NCBI RefSeq assembly: GCF_019599185.1
Contig: NZ_JAIEUL010000003.1
Location: forward strand, 231,438 to 295,437
Direction of reading: 5' to 3'
Source: Cryobacterium inferilacus
GTDB taxonomy: Bacteria; Actinomycetota; Actinomycetes; Actinomycetales; Microbacteriaceae
DNA: 64,000 nt
Position 1 is the stretch's first letter. Every line of letters starts with the position of its first letter. The position numbers were made by a program, and so were the translations under genes. Positions 44,286-52,640 of the stretch are shown here, one piece after another. The notes under the pieces were generated by a model. It was given only the letters and a program-made list of their open reading frames with translations. It searched no databases and was not told the DNA's origin.

Positions 44286-45392
44286 TCACCGCGCGGGGTC
44301 GAGCGAGCCAGGGCCGGGGAGCCGCACGGTCACGTCGAGCCCGCCGGTCGGGCGAGCCCGGATGTCGAGCGCTGCGTCGTGCACGCCCGCCACCCGGGCC
44401 ACGAGGGCGAGACCGAGCCCGCTGCCCACCGGAGCCTGGCCCTGGCCGGCCGATCGACTGCCGACGCGGCCGACTCCGCGGATGAACGGCTCCGTGAGTG
44501 TGCGCAGCAGCTCGGGGGCGACGACAGGTCCGGAGTTGCTGACGGTGAGTGCCACGCAGCCGTCGGGCAGGGTCTCGGTGCGCACCTCGAGCCAGCCATC
44601 CGACGCGGTGTTGTGACGGATACCGTTGAGGATGAGGTTGGCCGCCAGCTGGCGCACCAGGGTCGGACTTGCGTCGATGTCTCCCTCGCCGAGCACGCTG
44701 GAGATCGTGACCCCGGCCTCATCGGCGAGCGGGCGCAGTTCCCGAATGACGTCAGCCGCGGTTTCGGCCACGTCGACCGGGGCGCGTTCGAGGGCGTGCC
44801 CGGCGTCGATGGTCGCCAGAGCGAGCAGCGCCTCGACCACCTCGATGCCGCGCCGGTTGGTCTCATCCAACCGGTGCAGCAAGCGGTCCACGTCGATTCC
44901 CGTCGGATCGGCCAGGGCAACATCGAGCATCGACCGTTCGATCGCGTACGGGGTGCGCAGCTCGTGCGCGGCATTGGCGGCGAACCGGCGTTGTTCGTCG
45001 AACGAGCCCTGCAGCCGGTCGAGCATCGAGTCGAAGGTCTCGGCCAGCTCGCGGAACTCGTCGTGTGGGCCGCCGAGATGCACCCGATGATCGAGCGACC
45101 CCGCGGCGACGCGGCGGGCGACGCCGTTGATCTCCTGCAGCGGACGCAGCATCCGGTCGGCCAGAAACCAGCCGCCGCCGAACCCGATCAGCACGAGCAC
45201 GAGGAGCACCTGCCAGGTGCGCGGCCAGAGCGCGGCCAGCAGGTCGCTGCGGCTGGGCACGAACGGGCCGCCGGTGTCGATGTTGCCGTCTGGCACGAAC
45301 CGGAGGATGTAGAACACGAGGGCCATGAGCGCGATGCCGGCCACGAGGAGGAAGCCGGCGTAACTGAGGGTGAGCCGGAGGCGGGCGCTCAT
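44286..45392 (-). CDS. Sensor histidine kinase
   Basis: A 368-aa membrane kinase: two transmembrane helices (about 8-30 and 60-82) around a short extracellular loop of about 30 residues, a HAMP-like linker, the phosphoacceptor box FAANAAHELRTPYAIERS, the N box ANLILNGIRHN and the G2 box GSGLGLALVARV. It overlaps the response-regulator gene by 4 bp (ATGA), so the pair is a standard two-component system. With such a small sensor loop it may sense the membrane or small ions. Confidence 0.92.
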   Translation of the reverse strand: MSARLRLTLSYAGFLLVAGIALMALVFYILRFVPDGNIDTGGPFVPSRSDLLAALWPRTWQVLLVLVLIGFGGGWFLADRMLRPLQEINGVARRVAAGSLDHRVHLGGPHDEFRELAETFDSMLDRLQGSFDEQRRFAANAAHELRTPYAIERSMLDVALADPTGIDVDRLLHRLDETNRRGIEVVEALLALATIDAGHALERAPVDVAETAADVIRELRPLADEAGVTISSVLGEGDIDASPTLVRQLAANLILNGIRHNTASDGWLEVRTETLPDGCVALTVSNSGPVVAPELLRTLTEPFIRGVGRVGSRSAGQGQAPVGSGLGLALVARVAGVHDAALDIRARPTGGLDVTVRLPGPGSLDPAR

Positions 45393-46075
45393 GAGCGGCC
45401 CGGGCCGGTGGCGTCCGCGACAGCCAACCGGTAGCCGACGCCGGCGACGGTGTGGATGAGCCACGGGTCGCCGAGGCGTTTGCGCAGCGAGGAGATGGTG
45501 ATGCGCACGGCGTTTGTGAATGGGTCCGCGTTCTCGTCCCACGCCCGTTCGAGCAGCGTTTCGGCGCTCACCACGCCGCCGCGGGCCGCGAGCAGCACCT
45601 CGAGCACGGCGACCTGTTTGCGGGTGAGGGCCACGTAGCGCCCGTCGCGGTACACCTCACGCCGAAACGTGTCGAGCTTCAGGCCGGCGAACTCCTGCAC
45701 CGGCGGGGCGCCCTCGCCCGGGCGACGGCCCAGCGCCCGCAGCCGCATCACCAGCTCGCGCAGCTCGAACGGTTTGGTCACGTAGTCGTCGGCGCCGATC
45801 TCGAAGCCGCGCACCTTCTCGTCGATCAGGTCGGCGGCGGTCAGCATCAGGATGCGGCAGGGCAGGCCGGCCGCGATGATCCAGCGGGCGACATCGTCGC
45901 CGTGGGTGCCGGGGATGTCGCGGTCGAGGATGACGGCGTCGTACTCGTTCACCGCCAGGTTCTCGAGCGCGGTGTCTCCGTCGCCGGCGATGTCCGAGGC
46001 GATCGCCTCGAGTCGGAGGCCGTCGCGGATCGCTTCGGCCAGGTAGAGCTCGTCTTCGACGATCAGTACGCGCAT
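45389..46075 (-). CDS. OmpR/PhoB-type response regulator
   Basis: A 228-aa regulator with a receiver domain (MRVLIVEDELYLAEAIRDGL, phosphoacceptor Asp in VILDRDIPG, KPFE near residue 103) and a C-terminal winged helix (LTRKQVAVLEVLLAARGGVVS, RITISSLRKRLGDPWLIHTVAGVGYRL). The partner kinase overlaps its stop. The ATG at 46075 is chosen at the start of the receiver. Targets are not visible locally. Confidence 0.94.
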   Translation of the reverse strand: MRVLIVEDELYLAEAIRDGLRLEAIASDIAGDGDTALENLAVNEYDAVILDRDIPGTHGDDVARWIIAAGLPCRILMLTAADLIDEKVRGFEIGADDYVTKPFELRELVMRLRALGRRPGEGAPPVQEFAGLKLDTFRREVYRDGRYVALTRKQVAVLEVLLAARGGVVSAETLLERAWDENADPFTNAVRITISSLRKRLGDPWLIHTVAGVGYRLAVADATGPGRS

Positions 46076-46144
46076 GCCCTCATCGTAGGCAGCCGGCGGT
46101 ATCGCCAGCGTATGCATCCCGGACAGCCGGCTGCGGAGGATCGT

Positions 46145-46711
46145 TCAGTCGCTGATCCCCGATGCACCGGAACCTAGGGTCCCGAGGAATTCACGAAACG
46201 CTCGATCGGTTCTCGCGGCGTCTCCGGTCGCTTCTCGATCCATGAGCAGGCCGCGGATCACGGCGAGGACGAGGGTCGCCGACTCCGGACGGCCGATCGT
46301 ACGCAGGCCCTCTTCCAGCGGCTTCAGCCAGTCGGTCGTGGCTATGCGTCGAAAATCGGGCCAGAGCGACTGTTCCGCGTTCTCGCGAAGCTGGTTGAAC
46401 ATGCGCACAAACGGTTGCCCGTCTGGGCCAGTCATCTCGGCCCAGGCGCGCGCCAAGGTCTCGGTGTAGGCCTCATCGGGCCGGGCGCGCAGCCACTCGG
46501 TGAAACTCGACACCTGCCGTTGCCGCGCGCGCCGGAGGATCGCCTGCAAGAGGGCGTCTCTGGTCCCGAAGTGATACAGCAGCATGCGCGCGGACGTGCC
46601 GCTGGCTCGTGCGAGAGGATCGAGGCGATCCGGCAACCCGTGCGCCAACGAATAATCGGTGCATCGCTCAAGAATCTCGGTGGCGATTTGCGGTTGCTTG
46701 AGCCGACCCAT
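46145..46711 (-). CDS. TetR family regulator
   Basis: A 188-aa TetR-like regulator: LKQPQIATEILERCTDYSLA is helix 1, and LDPLARASGTSARMLLYHFG covers helices 2-3 and the recognition helix. The C-terminal part is helical. It is divergent from an alpha/beta hydrolase gene with a small palindrome between them (46743-46755), so it likely represses that gene and itself. The ATG at 46711 is preferred over one at 46777. Confidence 0.85.
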   Translation of the reverse strand: MGRLKQPQIATEILERCTDYSLAHGLPDRLDPLARASGTSARMLLYHFGTRDALLQAILRRARQRQVSSFTEWLRARPDEAYTETLARAWAEMTGPDGQPFVRMFNQLRENAEQSLWPDFRRIATTDWLKPLEEGLRTIGRPESATLVLAVIRGLLMDREATGDAARTDRAFREFLGTLGSGASGISD

Positions 46712-46742
46712 CCCACTCCTTTTCGCGTAATAATCACTACGT

Positions 46743-46755
46743 CTATCGTTGATAG
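46743..46755. promoter_or_regulatory. Inverted repeat between divergent TetR and hydrolase genes
   Basis: CTATC-GTT-GATAG, perfect 5-bp arms, midway between the TetR start (46711) and the hydrolase GTG start (46779). A plausible TetR operator; it is short, so the assignment rests mainly on position. Confidence 0.5.
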
Positions 46756-46778
46756 TACCGACGACAGAGGGAGACAAC

Positions 46779-47498
46779 GTGGAGCTGCTATTTGTTCATG
46801 GGGCCCTGGTGCGAGATGGCGAGTGGTGGTGGCAGCCGACAGCTGACCTGTTGCGGAGCAGGACAGGAATTCGGAGCCGTGCCGTTGCGCTGCCATCGTG
46901 CGGCGAAACGACACCCGAGGAGGTCACTGGAGGACTCGTGGCTGATGCGGCGGCTCTGCGCGCTGCGCTTGACGACGTAGGACCGGCGATCGTTGTCGGT
47001 CATTCCTATGGCGGGACTGTCATCGCTGAGTGCGGTGCGCACCCCGCAATCGAGCACCTCCTCTATGTGTCCTCCTATCTGCCAGACGTCGGACAGGCGC
47101 AGGGCATGATCATGAGTGGGGAGCCCGATCCGGTCAGTATCGGTGACAACGGCGATGGCACGTTGAGCGTCGCGGGCTATGACGCCAGCTCGTTCGGCGC
47201 ACGGTTCCTGCAGGACGTCGACTGCGACACCCAGCGCCACGCCTGGGCGCGCGTGACCAGCCAGGCCGCCAGTGCGTTCATGACGCCGACCAGCTCCGCC
47301 GGATGGCGCGGGGTCGATTCGACCTACATCATCTGCGGCCAGGACCGCAGCACGTCGCTGGCCCTCCAACGGCATCATGCCGATAAAGCAACCCGATCCG
47401 TCCAGCTCCCCACCGGCCACCACCCGTTCATCACGCGTCCCGACCTGATAGTCGAGCAGATCTCGGCACTGTCGGGCGTCGGCGACAGACGCGGATGA
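46779..47498 (+). CDS. Alpha/beta hydrolase
   Basis: A 239-aa alpha/beta-hydrolase with LLFVHGALVRDGEWWWQP (oxyanion region), GHSYGG (nucleophile elbow) and a terminal His in PTGHHPFITRPDLI. The GTG at 46779 has AGGGAG upstream. It is similar to small esterases found under TetR control; the divergent TetR gene is its likely regulator. Confidence 0.87.
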   Translation: MELLFVHGALVRDGEWWWQPTADLLRSRTGIRSRAVALPSCGETTPEEVTGGLVADAAALRAALDDVGPAIVVGHSYGGTVIAECGAHPAIEHLLYVSSYLPDVGQAQGMIMSGEPDPVSIGDNGDGTLSVAGYDASSFGARFLQDVDCDTQRHAWARVTSQAASAFMTPTSSAGWRGVDSTYIICGQDRSTSLALQRHHADKATRSVQLPTGHHPFITRPDLIVEQISALSGVGDRRG

Positions 47499-47629
47499 CG
47501 ACCAGCCGAGACGATCGCGTCGATGGTGGCCTACCTCGCAAGCCCGCTCGCATCCGCGACGAACGGGGCGGCGGTTCGAGTCGATGGTGGGGTGCTCACG
47601 GGAGTGCTTTAGGCCGAACCGTCGGTTCA

Positions 47630-47890
47630 TTAGGTCCCGTAGTGATAGCGGCAGCCGGCAATGCGAACTTCGTCGCCCTCGACCTTGTAAACCAGACGGT
47701 GCTCATCGGTGATGCGCCTGGACCAATAGCCGTGAAAGCCGTGTTTGAGGGGCTCAGGCTTGCCAATGCCTTCGTTCCCGTTTCGAGCCACGTCATGAAG
47801 AAGTGCATTGATCCGCTTGAGGATCTTGCGGTCCTGGGCCTGCCACCATTCGTAGTCGGCCCAGGCGTCCTCGTCCCAGACGAACTTCAC
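47630..47890 (-). CDS. yoeB: YoeB toxin, ribosome-dependent mRNA interferase
   Basis: An 86-aa Txe/YoeB-family toxin. The alignment with E. coli YoeB is nearly gap-free, with Glu46, Arg65 and His83 (the catalytic triad of E. coli YoeB) all conserved at the same numbers (KPEPLKH, ITDEHRLVY, CRYHY). It cleaves mRNA at the ribosomal A site during translation. The GTG start overlaps the antitoxin stop (GTGA). Confidence 0.95.
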   Translation of the reverse strand: MKFVWDEDAWADYEWWQAQDRKILKRINALLHDVARNGNEGIGKPEPLKHGFHGYWSRRITDEHRLVYKVEGDEVRIAGCRYHYGT

Positions 47891-48138
47891 TCGACCGGAT
47901 CGTGCTCGGCGCCGCGCCCGGCTTCAAGCCTTTCGATGGATCCGAGAAGTCGTCGTGCGTTCGCCGGGTTCCGGAGCAGGTACGCGGTCTCCTTGAGTGA
48001 CTCGTACTCGTCCAGGGAGACGATGACCACCGGCTCGTGTCCAGCCCGAGTGATGATGACTTCCTCGCGGTCATCCACGACCGCCGAGAGCGTCGCCGCA
48101 TAGTTGGCGCGTGATTCTGAATAGGTCATGGTTCGCAT
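47887..48138 (-). CDS. yefM: YefM antitoxin (Phd/YefM family)
   Basis: An 83-aa antitoxin: the N-terminal half (MTYSESRANYAATLSAVVDD, ITRAGHEPVVIVSLDEYESLKET) is the Phd/YefM DNA-binding fold, and the C-terminal half binds YoeB. The ATG at 48138 is preceded by AGGAGG with 6-nt spacing, favouring it over the ATG at 48129. It overlaps yoeB by 4 bp. Two TGTACG boxes upstream resemble YefM operators (48150-48167). Confidence 0.93.
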   Translation of the reverse strand: MRTMTYSESRANYAATLSAVVDDREEVIITRAGHEPVVIVSLDEYESLKETAYLLRNPANARRLLGSIERLEAGRGAEHDPVE

Positions 48139-48149
48139 TAAGGGCCTCC

Positions 48150-48167
48150 TGTACGTAATAGTGTACG
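48150..48167. promoter_or_regulatory. Paired TGTACG boxes, likely YefM-YoeB operator
   Basis: TGTACG occurs at 48150-48155 and 48162-48167, centre to centre 12 bp. The E. coli yefM-yoeB operator uses two palindromes with TGTACA cores at a similar close spacing, so this is the probable autoregulatory site. It begins 12 bp upstream of the yefM ATG. Confidence 0.65.
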
Positions 48168-48202
48168 TCCGGTTCTCGACTTGTGCGTGGCCATTCGAAA
48201 GG

Positions 48203-48943
48203 TCAGCCGGTCCAGGCACCGAGAAACGCGGCGTCGCTGGCGTAGCCGTCGGCTTCGTCGAGCAGGTGCGGCTTGCCCAATTGGTCGGCCTTCAGCCTCG
48301 ACATGTCGGCGAGGTCGTGCAGCCGGATGATCGCGACCCGCAGCACATCCGCCCAGGTCGCCTCCGACCCGTAGGCGTCGAGGATCAGCTGGGTGCGCCG
48401 CCGGGCCCGCTCCATACCGGGCGCGTTCGGCGGGGTCGATCCCGTCAGCGGCACCGCCCGGGTGGCGAAGTAGGCGATGTCCCACAGGCGCGGGCCGGGT
48501 GAACACATGTCAAAGTCGATCGCCCCGATGAGACGGCCGTCGGTGAACGCGAGGTTGTGCGGGGCGAAGTCGTTGTGGCAGATCACCTCGCTGGGCACCT
48601 TGGCCCGGGACTGCCAGATGCGGTCGTCGAGGGCGAAGCCGATGCTCGCATCGTGCAACTGGCGCAGAAACCGGCCACCCTCGGTGAGCACGCTCTCCGC
48701 CCAGACCCACTCCGGCAGCGGATACACCGGAACCTCGCCGTTAATGAAGGTGAGCCGCTCACGGTCGCCCTCCACCCCGAGCGGCCGCGGCGCCCAGGTG
48801 ACTCCGGCCAGGGCGAGGTACTCCAGGTAGGCGTGCACCGTCGGTGTCCACGGGCCGCCGGTGCGCAGCACGGTGTCGCCGTCCCGGCTCACCTCGTTCA
48901 TGTTGCCGCCGGCCAGGATGGTGATCGGGTGATCGGGAATCAT
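48203..48943 (-). CDS. Phosphotransferase (APH/choline-kinase fold)
   Basis: A 246-aa APH-family kinase with the Brenner motif HNDFAPHN (HxDxxxxN) and the metal-binding Asp in IDFDMC. The N-terminal lobe contains ILAGGNMNEVSRDGDTVLR. This subgroup is annotated as aminoglycoside phosphotransferase or trifolitoxin-immunity-like; antibiotic resistance cannot be inferred. It lies 65 bp upstream of the toxin-antitoxin module on the same strand. Confidence 0.85.
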   Translation of the reverse strand: MIPDHPITILAGGNMNEVSRDGDTVLRTGGPWTPTVHAYLEYLALAGVTWAPRPLGVEGDRERLTFINGEVPVYPLPEWVWAESVLTEGGRFLRQLHDASIGFALDDRIWQSRAKVPSEVICHNDFAPHNLAFTDGRLIGAIDFDMCSPGPRLWDIAYFATRAVPLTGSTPPNAPGMERARRRTQLILDAYGSEATWADVLRVAIIRLHDLADMSRLKADQLGKPHLLDEADGYASDAAFLGAWTG

Positions 48944-48960
48944 CCGCTCAGGCTACGCGA

Positions 48961-49467
48961 TCAGGTCGAGGGGCCCGCCAGGTCGACGCCGTCTACTGCG
49001 GTGGTCATCGATTCGAGGAACTGCTGGATAAGGGCGGCATCCGCGGGGCTCAACGCCCGAGCCGCGTCGATCATGCGACCGTGCATGGCCCCGAGGGTCT
49101 GGCGAACCTCCTCGTCGGAACCCGGCGTGGCGGTGATCATGTTGCTGCGCCTGTTGGTGGGGTGCGGTGTGCGCTGCACGTGGCCGCTCGCGGTCAGCCG
49201 GTCCAACAGGGCGGTCACGGATGCGCTCGTCATGCCCAGGTGATCGGCCAGATTGCGCCCGGACACGATGCGCTGCTCGCCCTGCGCCTTGATCAGAAAC
49301 CGCAGGGCCGCCAGATCCATGGTGCCCATCCGCATGGAGTCCCGGGTGCGCCGGCGCATCGCTTCCTCGGCCAGTCGGTAGTCCAAGAGCGTCGCAATCA
49401 CTTCGGCGGCATGTGGCGCCCTCACCAGGTCCGACAGGTCCCCCGGTTCGTGAGGAAAGTTCTCCAT
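48961..49467 (-). CDS. MarR family regulator
   Basis: A 168-aa MarR regulator. The winged helix covers LAALRFLIKAQGEQRIVSGR and LADHLGMTSASVTALLDRLTASGHVQRTPHPTNRR. It resembles the neighbouring regulator at 49513-50058 (both have R-R/S-RT-x-SM before the wing), so the two are likely a duplicated pair. Confidence 0.9.
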   Translation of the reverse strand: MENFPHEPGDLSDLVRAPHAAEVIATLLDYRLAEEAMRRRTRDSMRMGTMDLAALRFLIKAQGEQRIVSGRNLADHLGMTSASVTALLDRLTASGHVQRTPHPTNRRSNMITATPGSDEEVRQTLGAMHGRMIDAARALSPADAALIQQFLESMTTAVDGVDLAGPST

Positions 49468-49512
49468 AGGCCCAGTTTATTACCGGGCCAGAGCCGTTTC
49501 GGAGCAGGCTCG

Positions 49513-50058
49513 CTATGGCGCGGCGGGCGATCCTGCAGGCGGTGCCTCGGCCCCGGAGTGCGTGTCGATCTCGTCGACGGCCGCTTTCATGCTCTGCAGA
49601 AAGTCCACGACGACCTTCGCCTGGGCAGGGTCCAGCCGGTTGGCGACCTCAACCATGCGGGCCGGCACGTCGCCGAGCGCGGCCTGAATCTCGGCATCCG
49701 TGCTGGCGGTGGGCACCAGGATCAACGCGCGGCGGTCGAACGGGCTGTGTTCTCGCCGCACCTGCCCCGAACGCTCCAGTCGGTCGATCAGCACGGTGGT
49801 GGAGGCGCTGGAGATGCCAAGGTATGCGGTCAGCTCCTTGGGTCCCACCGACCGGTCGTCCTGCTTGGCCGTGAGCAGGTAGCGCAAGGCGAGAATGTCG
49901 TTCTCGCCGAGTCCCATCGATCGCTGGGTTCTGCTGCGCATGGCCGATTCTGCCGCCCGATACGTGCGCATCGCCTCCAGAACGGCCACGCTCCGCTCGC
50001 GCTGGGCGTCGTCGGAGTACCAGTAGTGCGTGTCCGCATCCTGCACCGAATAAGCCAT
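49513..50058 (-). CDS. MarR family regulator, paralogue
   Basis: A 181-aa MarR regulator with the winged helix ILALRYLLTAKQDDRSVGPK and LTAYLGISSASTTVLIDRLERSGQVRREHSPFDRR. It precedes its paralogue at 48961 by 45 bp on the same strand. An imperfect inverted repeat just upstream of its start (50067-50085) may be the autoregulatory operator. The divergent small gene at 50219 is a candidate target. Confidence 0.9.
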   Translation of the reverse strand: MAYSVQDADTHYWYSDDAQRERSVAVLEAMRTYRAAESAMRSRTQRSMGLGENDILALRYLLTAKQDDRSVGPKELTAYLGISSASTTVLIDRLERSGQVRREHSPFDRRALILVPTASTDAEIQAALGDVPARMVEVANRLDPAQAKVVVDFLQSMKAAVDEIDTHSGAEAPPAGSPAAP

Positions 50059-50066
50059 TCACAGAG

Positions 50067-50085
50067 ACTAGTTCATCTAACAAGT
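50067..50085. promoter_or_regulatory. Imperfect inverted repeat upstream of MarR gene
   Basis: ACTAGTT-N5-AACAAGT, with arms matching at 6 of 7 positions, ending 9 bp from the MarR start codon. It has the size of a MarR site, but sequence evidence alone is modest. Confidence 0.4.
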
Positions 50086-50218
50086 TGTCTTCTCAATGGT
50101 CAGGAGTCTTACAGGCAGAGCGGGACGGTCGGGAAATGAGTCTTGTTTGCGTTTCGCTTTGCTTCGTGTAATTTATTACTAGACAGCCGAACTAATAGAC
50201 CAGCTAGCTAAAGGGATA

Positions 50219-50524
50219 GTGATGACGCTTCTCAGCAACCGACCGGGCACGGACGCCCGAACGACCGACATCGCCTGGTACATGCCGGAGAACAATCTTT
50301 GGGTCGCCGCAGCGAACGGTGAGCACGCCGGCTTGGTGGAGTTCATCGACGGGCATTTTGTTGTTCGCAACAGCGTCGGCGAGGCCATTGCCGAAGCCGC
50401 CACGATCCCGCACGCCCAGGCCGCACTCGTTCGCTACCTCGACGAACCTGTCGCCGCTCCCGCAGGCATCTTCGCCAAGCGGATGCCGCGCCCGGTCTAC
50501 CTCCGCACCTCCCTCGCCGCTTAG
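50219..50524 (+). CDS. Small hypothetical protein divergent from MarR
   Basis: A protein of about 100 aa that I do not recognise; starts are GTG at 50219 or ATG at 50222. It has no signal peptide or membrane segment. Its position, divergent from a MarR gene and upstream of a stress-type membrane protein gene, suggests that it is a regulated gene. A 160-bp AT-richer upstream region likely carries the promoter. Confidence 0.65.
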   Translation: MMTLLSNRPGTDARTTDIAWYMPENNLWVAAANGEHAGLVEFIDGHFVVRNSVGEAIAEAATIPHAQAALVRYLDEPVAAPAGIFAKRMPRPVYLRTSLAA

Positions 50525-50598
50525 GCACCCACCTTCTCTATTTCCCGTTCCACCAGCAGTACCCTCACCACCACCCAGAACAGAAAGCAGACACACTC

Positions 50599-50859
50599 AT
50601 GGGCTTCTTCGGATTCCTCCTCCTCGGCCTCCTCGCGGGAGCCATCGCCAAGCTCATCCTCCCCGGCAAGAACGGTGGCGGCTGGGTGATCACCCTCGTG
50701 CTCGGCGTCGTCGGCGCCCTCCTCGGCGGGTTCCTCGGCAGCCTGCTCTTCAACGCTCCGCTCGAGGACTTCTTCTCCATCCAGACCTGGCTGCTGGCAA
50801 TCGGCGGATCGATCATCGTTCTGGTGATCTACGGCGCCCTCACCGGCCGCCGCAAGTAG
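50599..50859 (+). CDS. GlsB/YeaQ/YmgE family stress-response membrane protein
   Basis: An 86-aa protein with three transmembrane helices and Gly-rich motifs (LLGLLAGAIAKLILPGKNGGG, LGVVGALLGGFLGSLLF, TGRRK end), typical of the transglycosylase-associated GlsB/YeaQ family, induced by stress in several bacteria. A strong terminator follows. Function unknown. Confidence 0.92.
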   Translation: MGFFGFLLLGLLAGAIAKLILPGKNGGGWVITLVLGVVGALLGGFLGSLLFNAPLEDFFSIQTWLLAIGGSIIVLVIYGALTGRRK

Positions 50860-50877
50860 GCAACTCGCACTTGACCG

Positions 50878-50909
50878 CACAGCACCGGCCCCTCGGGGTC
50901 GGTGCTGTG
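50878..50909 (+). terminator. Terminator hairpin after GlsB-family gene
   Basis: CACAGCACCG pairs with CGGTGCTGTG, with an inner GCCCC/GGGGT continuation and a TC loop, giving about 15 base pairs. It starts 18 bp after the stop codon. No T-run. Confidence 0.85.
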
Positions 50910-51001
50910 TCAGTTAAGCCGGTCACCCACGGCGACGGTCGGCGAGACTGACCGGGTGAGGCACAATTGACTCCAGGCAGTTCCGGTGATCGGAGGACGA
51001 T

Positions 51002-51247
51002 ATGACTCGCAATGGTGATACCCAGGATGAACCAATCCAGGACCAGCACTTTCAACCGGACGCCGACAAGGTCGCCGGAATCCTCGTGCAGGAAGAGGCC
51101 GACCTGGCCGGCCACGACGAGGCCCAGATTGTGGATGCCCTGCGTCAGCGTTTCGCCGATGCCGGCCAGTCGATCAGCGACGACGACCTGCGGGAGCACG
51201 CCCACCGCATCGCCGGCCTCGACCCGAATAAGTTCTCCACCAAATAG
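51002..51247 (+). CDS. Small acidic hypothetical protein
   Basis: An 81-aa acidic, helical protein (VAGILVQEEADLAGHDEAQIVDALRQRFADAG, then ISDDDLREHAHRIAG). I recognise it only as a type commonly seen in Microbacteriaceae near stress genes; no function is known. The upstream GGAGGA at 50993-50998 supports the ATG at 51002. Confidence 0.65.
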   Translation: MTRNGDTQDEPIQDQHFQPDADKVAGILVQEEADLAGHDEAQIVDALRQRFADAGQSISDDDLREHAHRIAGLDPNKFSTK

Positions 51248-51272
51248 CCACCCCGTCAGCACCACCCCGCTG

Positions 51273-51773
51273 CTAGACGTTTCGGCGAATCCTGCGCGGC
51301 ATGGCCACCCAAATAGTGAGCACGACGAGCAGGATGAACACCGCGAAGGCGATCCCCCATGCCCGACCGAGTACCAGGTCGAAGATCAGCAAGCCGATGC
51401 CGGCGACCGTGAGCGCGACGCCGGCCAGGGTGGCCTGCACGAAATAGTCCGTGAACCGCACGATCCGCTCCTTGGCCCGATGCCGGAACAGCACCCGGTG
51501 CAGGCTTACCGGCGCCAGGCCCACCAGGGTGGTGAGGATCGACGAGACGACCAGGACCAGGTAGACGTCACGTTGGAAGGCGTCGAGGTCCTCGAACCGG
51601 GACTGGAAGACCGCGGCCAGCAGAAATCCGGTGAGGATCTGCGTCCCGGTCTGAATCACGCGGAGTTCCTGGAGCAACTCGGCCCAGTTGCGGTCCAGGC
51701 GTTCGTAGGTTGGTTCCGCGCGGCTGTCGGAGGACGCGTCTGGTTCCTCGGGCACGGCAGGGTGATGGGGCAT
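51273..51773 (-). CDS. DUF6328 family membrane protein
   Basis: A 166-aa membrane protein with the family signature NWAELLQELRVIQTGTQILTGFLLA, then FQSRFEDL and four predicted transmembrane helices. Function unknown. It is convergent with the gene at 51002 and divergent from the GAF-ANTAR gene. Confidence 0.85.
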   Translation of the reverse strand: MPHHPAVPEEPDASSDSRAEPTYERLDRNWAELLQELRVIQTGTQILTGFLLAAVFQSRFEDLDAFQRDVYLVLVVSSILTTLVGLAPVSLHRVLFRHRAKERIVRFTDYFVQATLAGVALTVAGIGLLIFDLVLGRAWGIAFAVFILLVVLTIWVAMPRRIRRNV

Positions 51774-51968
51774 CGGTGCACCTTTCGTCGGTCGCCGGCA
51801 CCTGCGTGGCGAACCTGCTCAGACACTACCCATCCCGGGGGCATCCGACTCGGTCAGACCGACGCCACCCGGCGCCCGGCGCGCAGGACTAACGTGTAGG
51901 TGTGGCCGGGTTCGTACCGACGTAGGTGCCCGGCCTCGACGTGACAACGCAGACGACTGGTGACGCGG

Positions 51969-52634
51969 ATGAGTGAAGGATCGGGAACGCCACGCCGGGC
52001 CGGCGCTCAATTGGCGTCCCCGTTTCTCGAGCTGCTCCCCGTCAGCGGGGTGGCCATTTCGGTTTTCGACCAGAATCGCCGTGCCACCCTCATCCAGGCC
52101 ACGGACGACACGTCCCGCCGCCTGGAAGAGCTGCAGTTCGACCTGGGTGAGGGTCCCTCGGTCGATGCCTACGCGCGAGCGGAGCTGGTGACGGTTGCAA
52201 ACCTCACCGATGCCGACCAGTGGCCGGCGTTCCTCGAGGGCGCGGCCGAGTTGACCGTCGGCGCGATCTTCGCCTTTCCCCTCATGCTCGGCGCGGCCTG
52301 CACGGGTACGGTCACCTGTTATCGCACCCTCCCCGGCACGCTGGATACCGAGGCCAGCGACCTCGGCGTCTCCCTGTGCCGGGCCATCGCCGGTCCCGCC
52401 TTCCGACGAGCGATCGTTCTGGCGGACCGCGAAACGCCCGATAATGAGGAACCCATCGAGTCGCGGCGGGAGATCCACCAGGCGACCGGCATGGTCCTCA
52501 CCCAATTGGATGTGTCAGCAACAGATGCTTTATCCCGAATTCGGGCCTACGCTTTTTCCAGCGGATACACCGTTCAGGAGATTGCACACGACGTCGTCGG
52601 CCGTCGCCTCAATTTCGCACAGCTTCCAGAGTAG
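51969..52634 (+). CDS. GAF-ANTAR domain regulator 1
   Basis: A protein of about 221 aa with a GAF domain (residues about 15-145, GVAISVFDQNRRATLIQATD) and a C-terminal ANTAR RNA-binding domain (HQATGMVLTQLDVSATDALS then RIRAYAFSSGYTVQEIAHDV). ANTAR proteins act as transcription antiterminators by stabilising two-hairpin RNA motifs. A GTG at 51960 is an alternative start. A second GAF-ANTAR gene starts 6 bp after the stop. Confidence 0.88.
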   Translation: MSEGSGTPRRAGAQLASPFLELLPVSGVAISVFDQNRRATLIQATDDTSRRLEELQFDLGEGPSVDAYARAELVTVANLTDADQWPAFLEGAAELTVGAIFAFPLMLGAACTGTVTCYRTLPGTLDTEASDLGVSLCRAIAGPAFRRAIVLADRETPDNEEPIESRREIHQATGMVLTQLDVSATDALSRIRAYAFSSGYTVQEIAHDVVGRRLNFAQLPE

Positions 52635-52640
52635 GCAGAC

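Noticed and set aside
48203..48943. Aminoglycoside resistance gene
   Set aside because: The APH fold is clear, but the same fold serves many kinases and nothing ties this one to an antibiotic.
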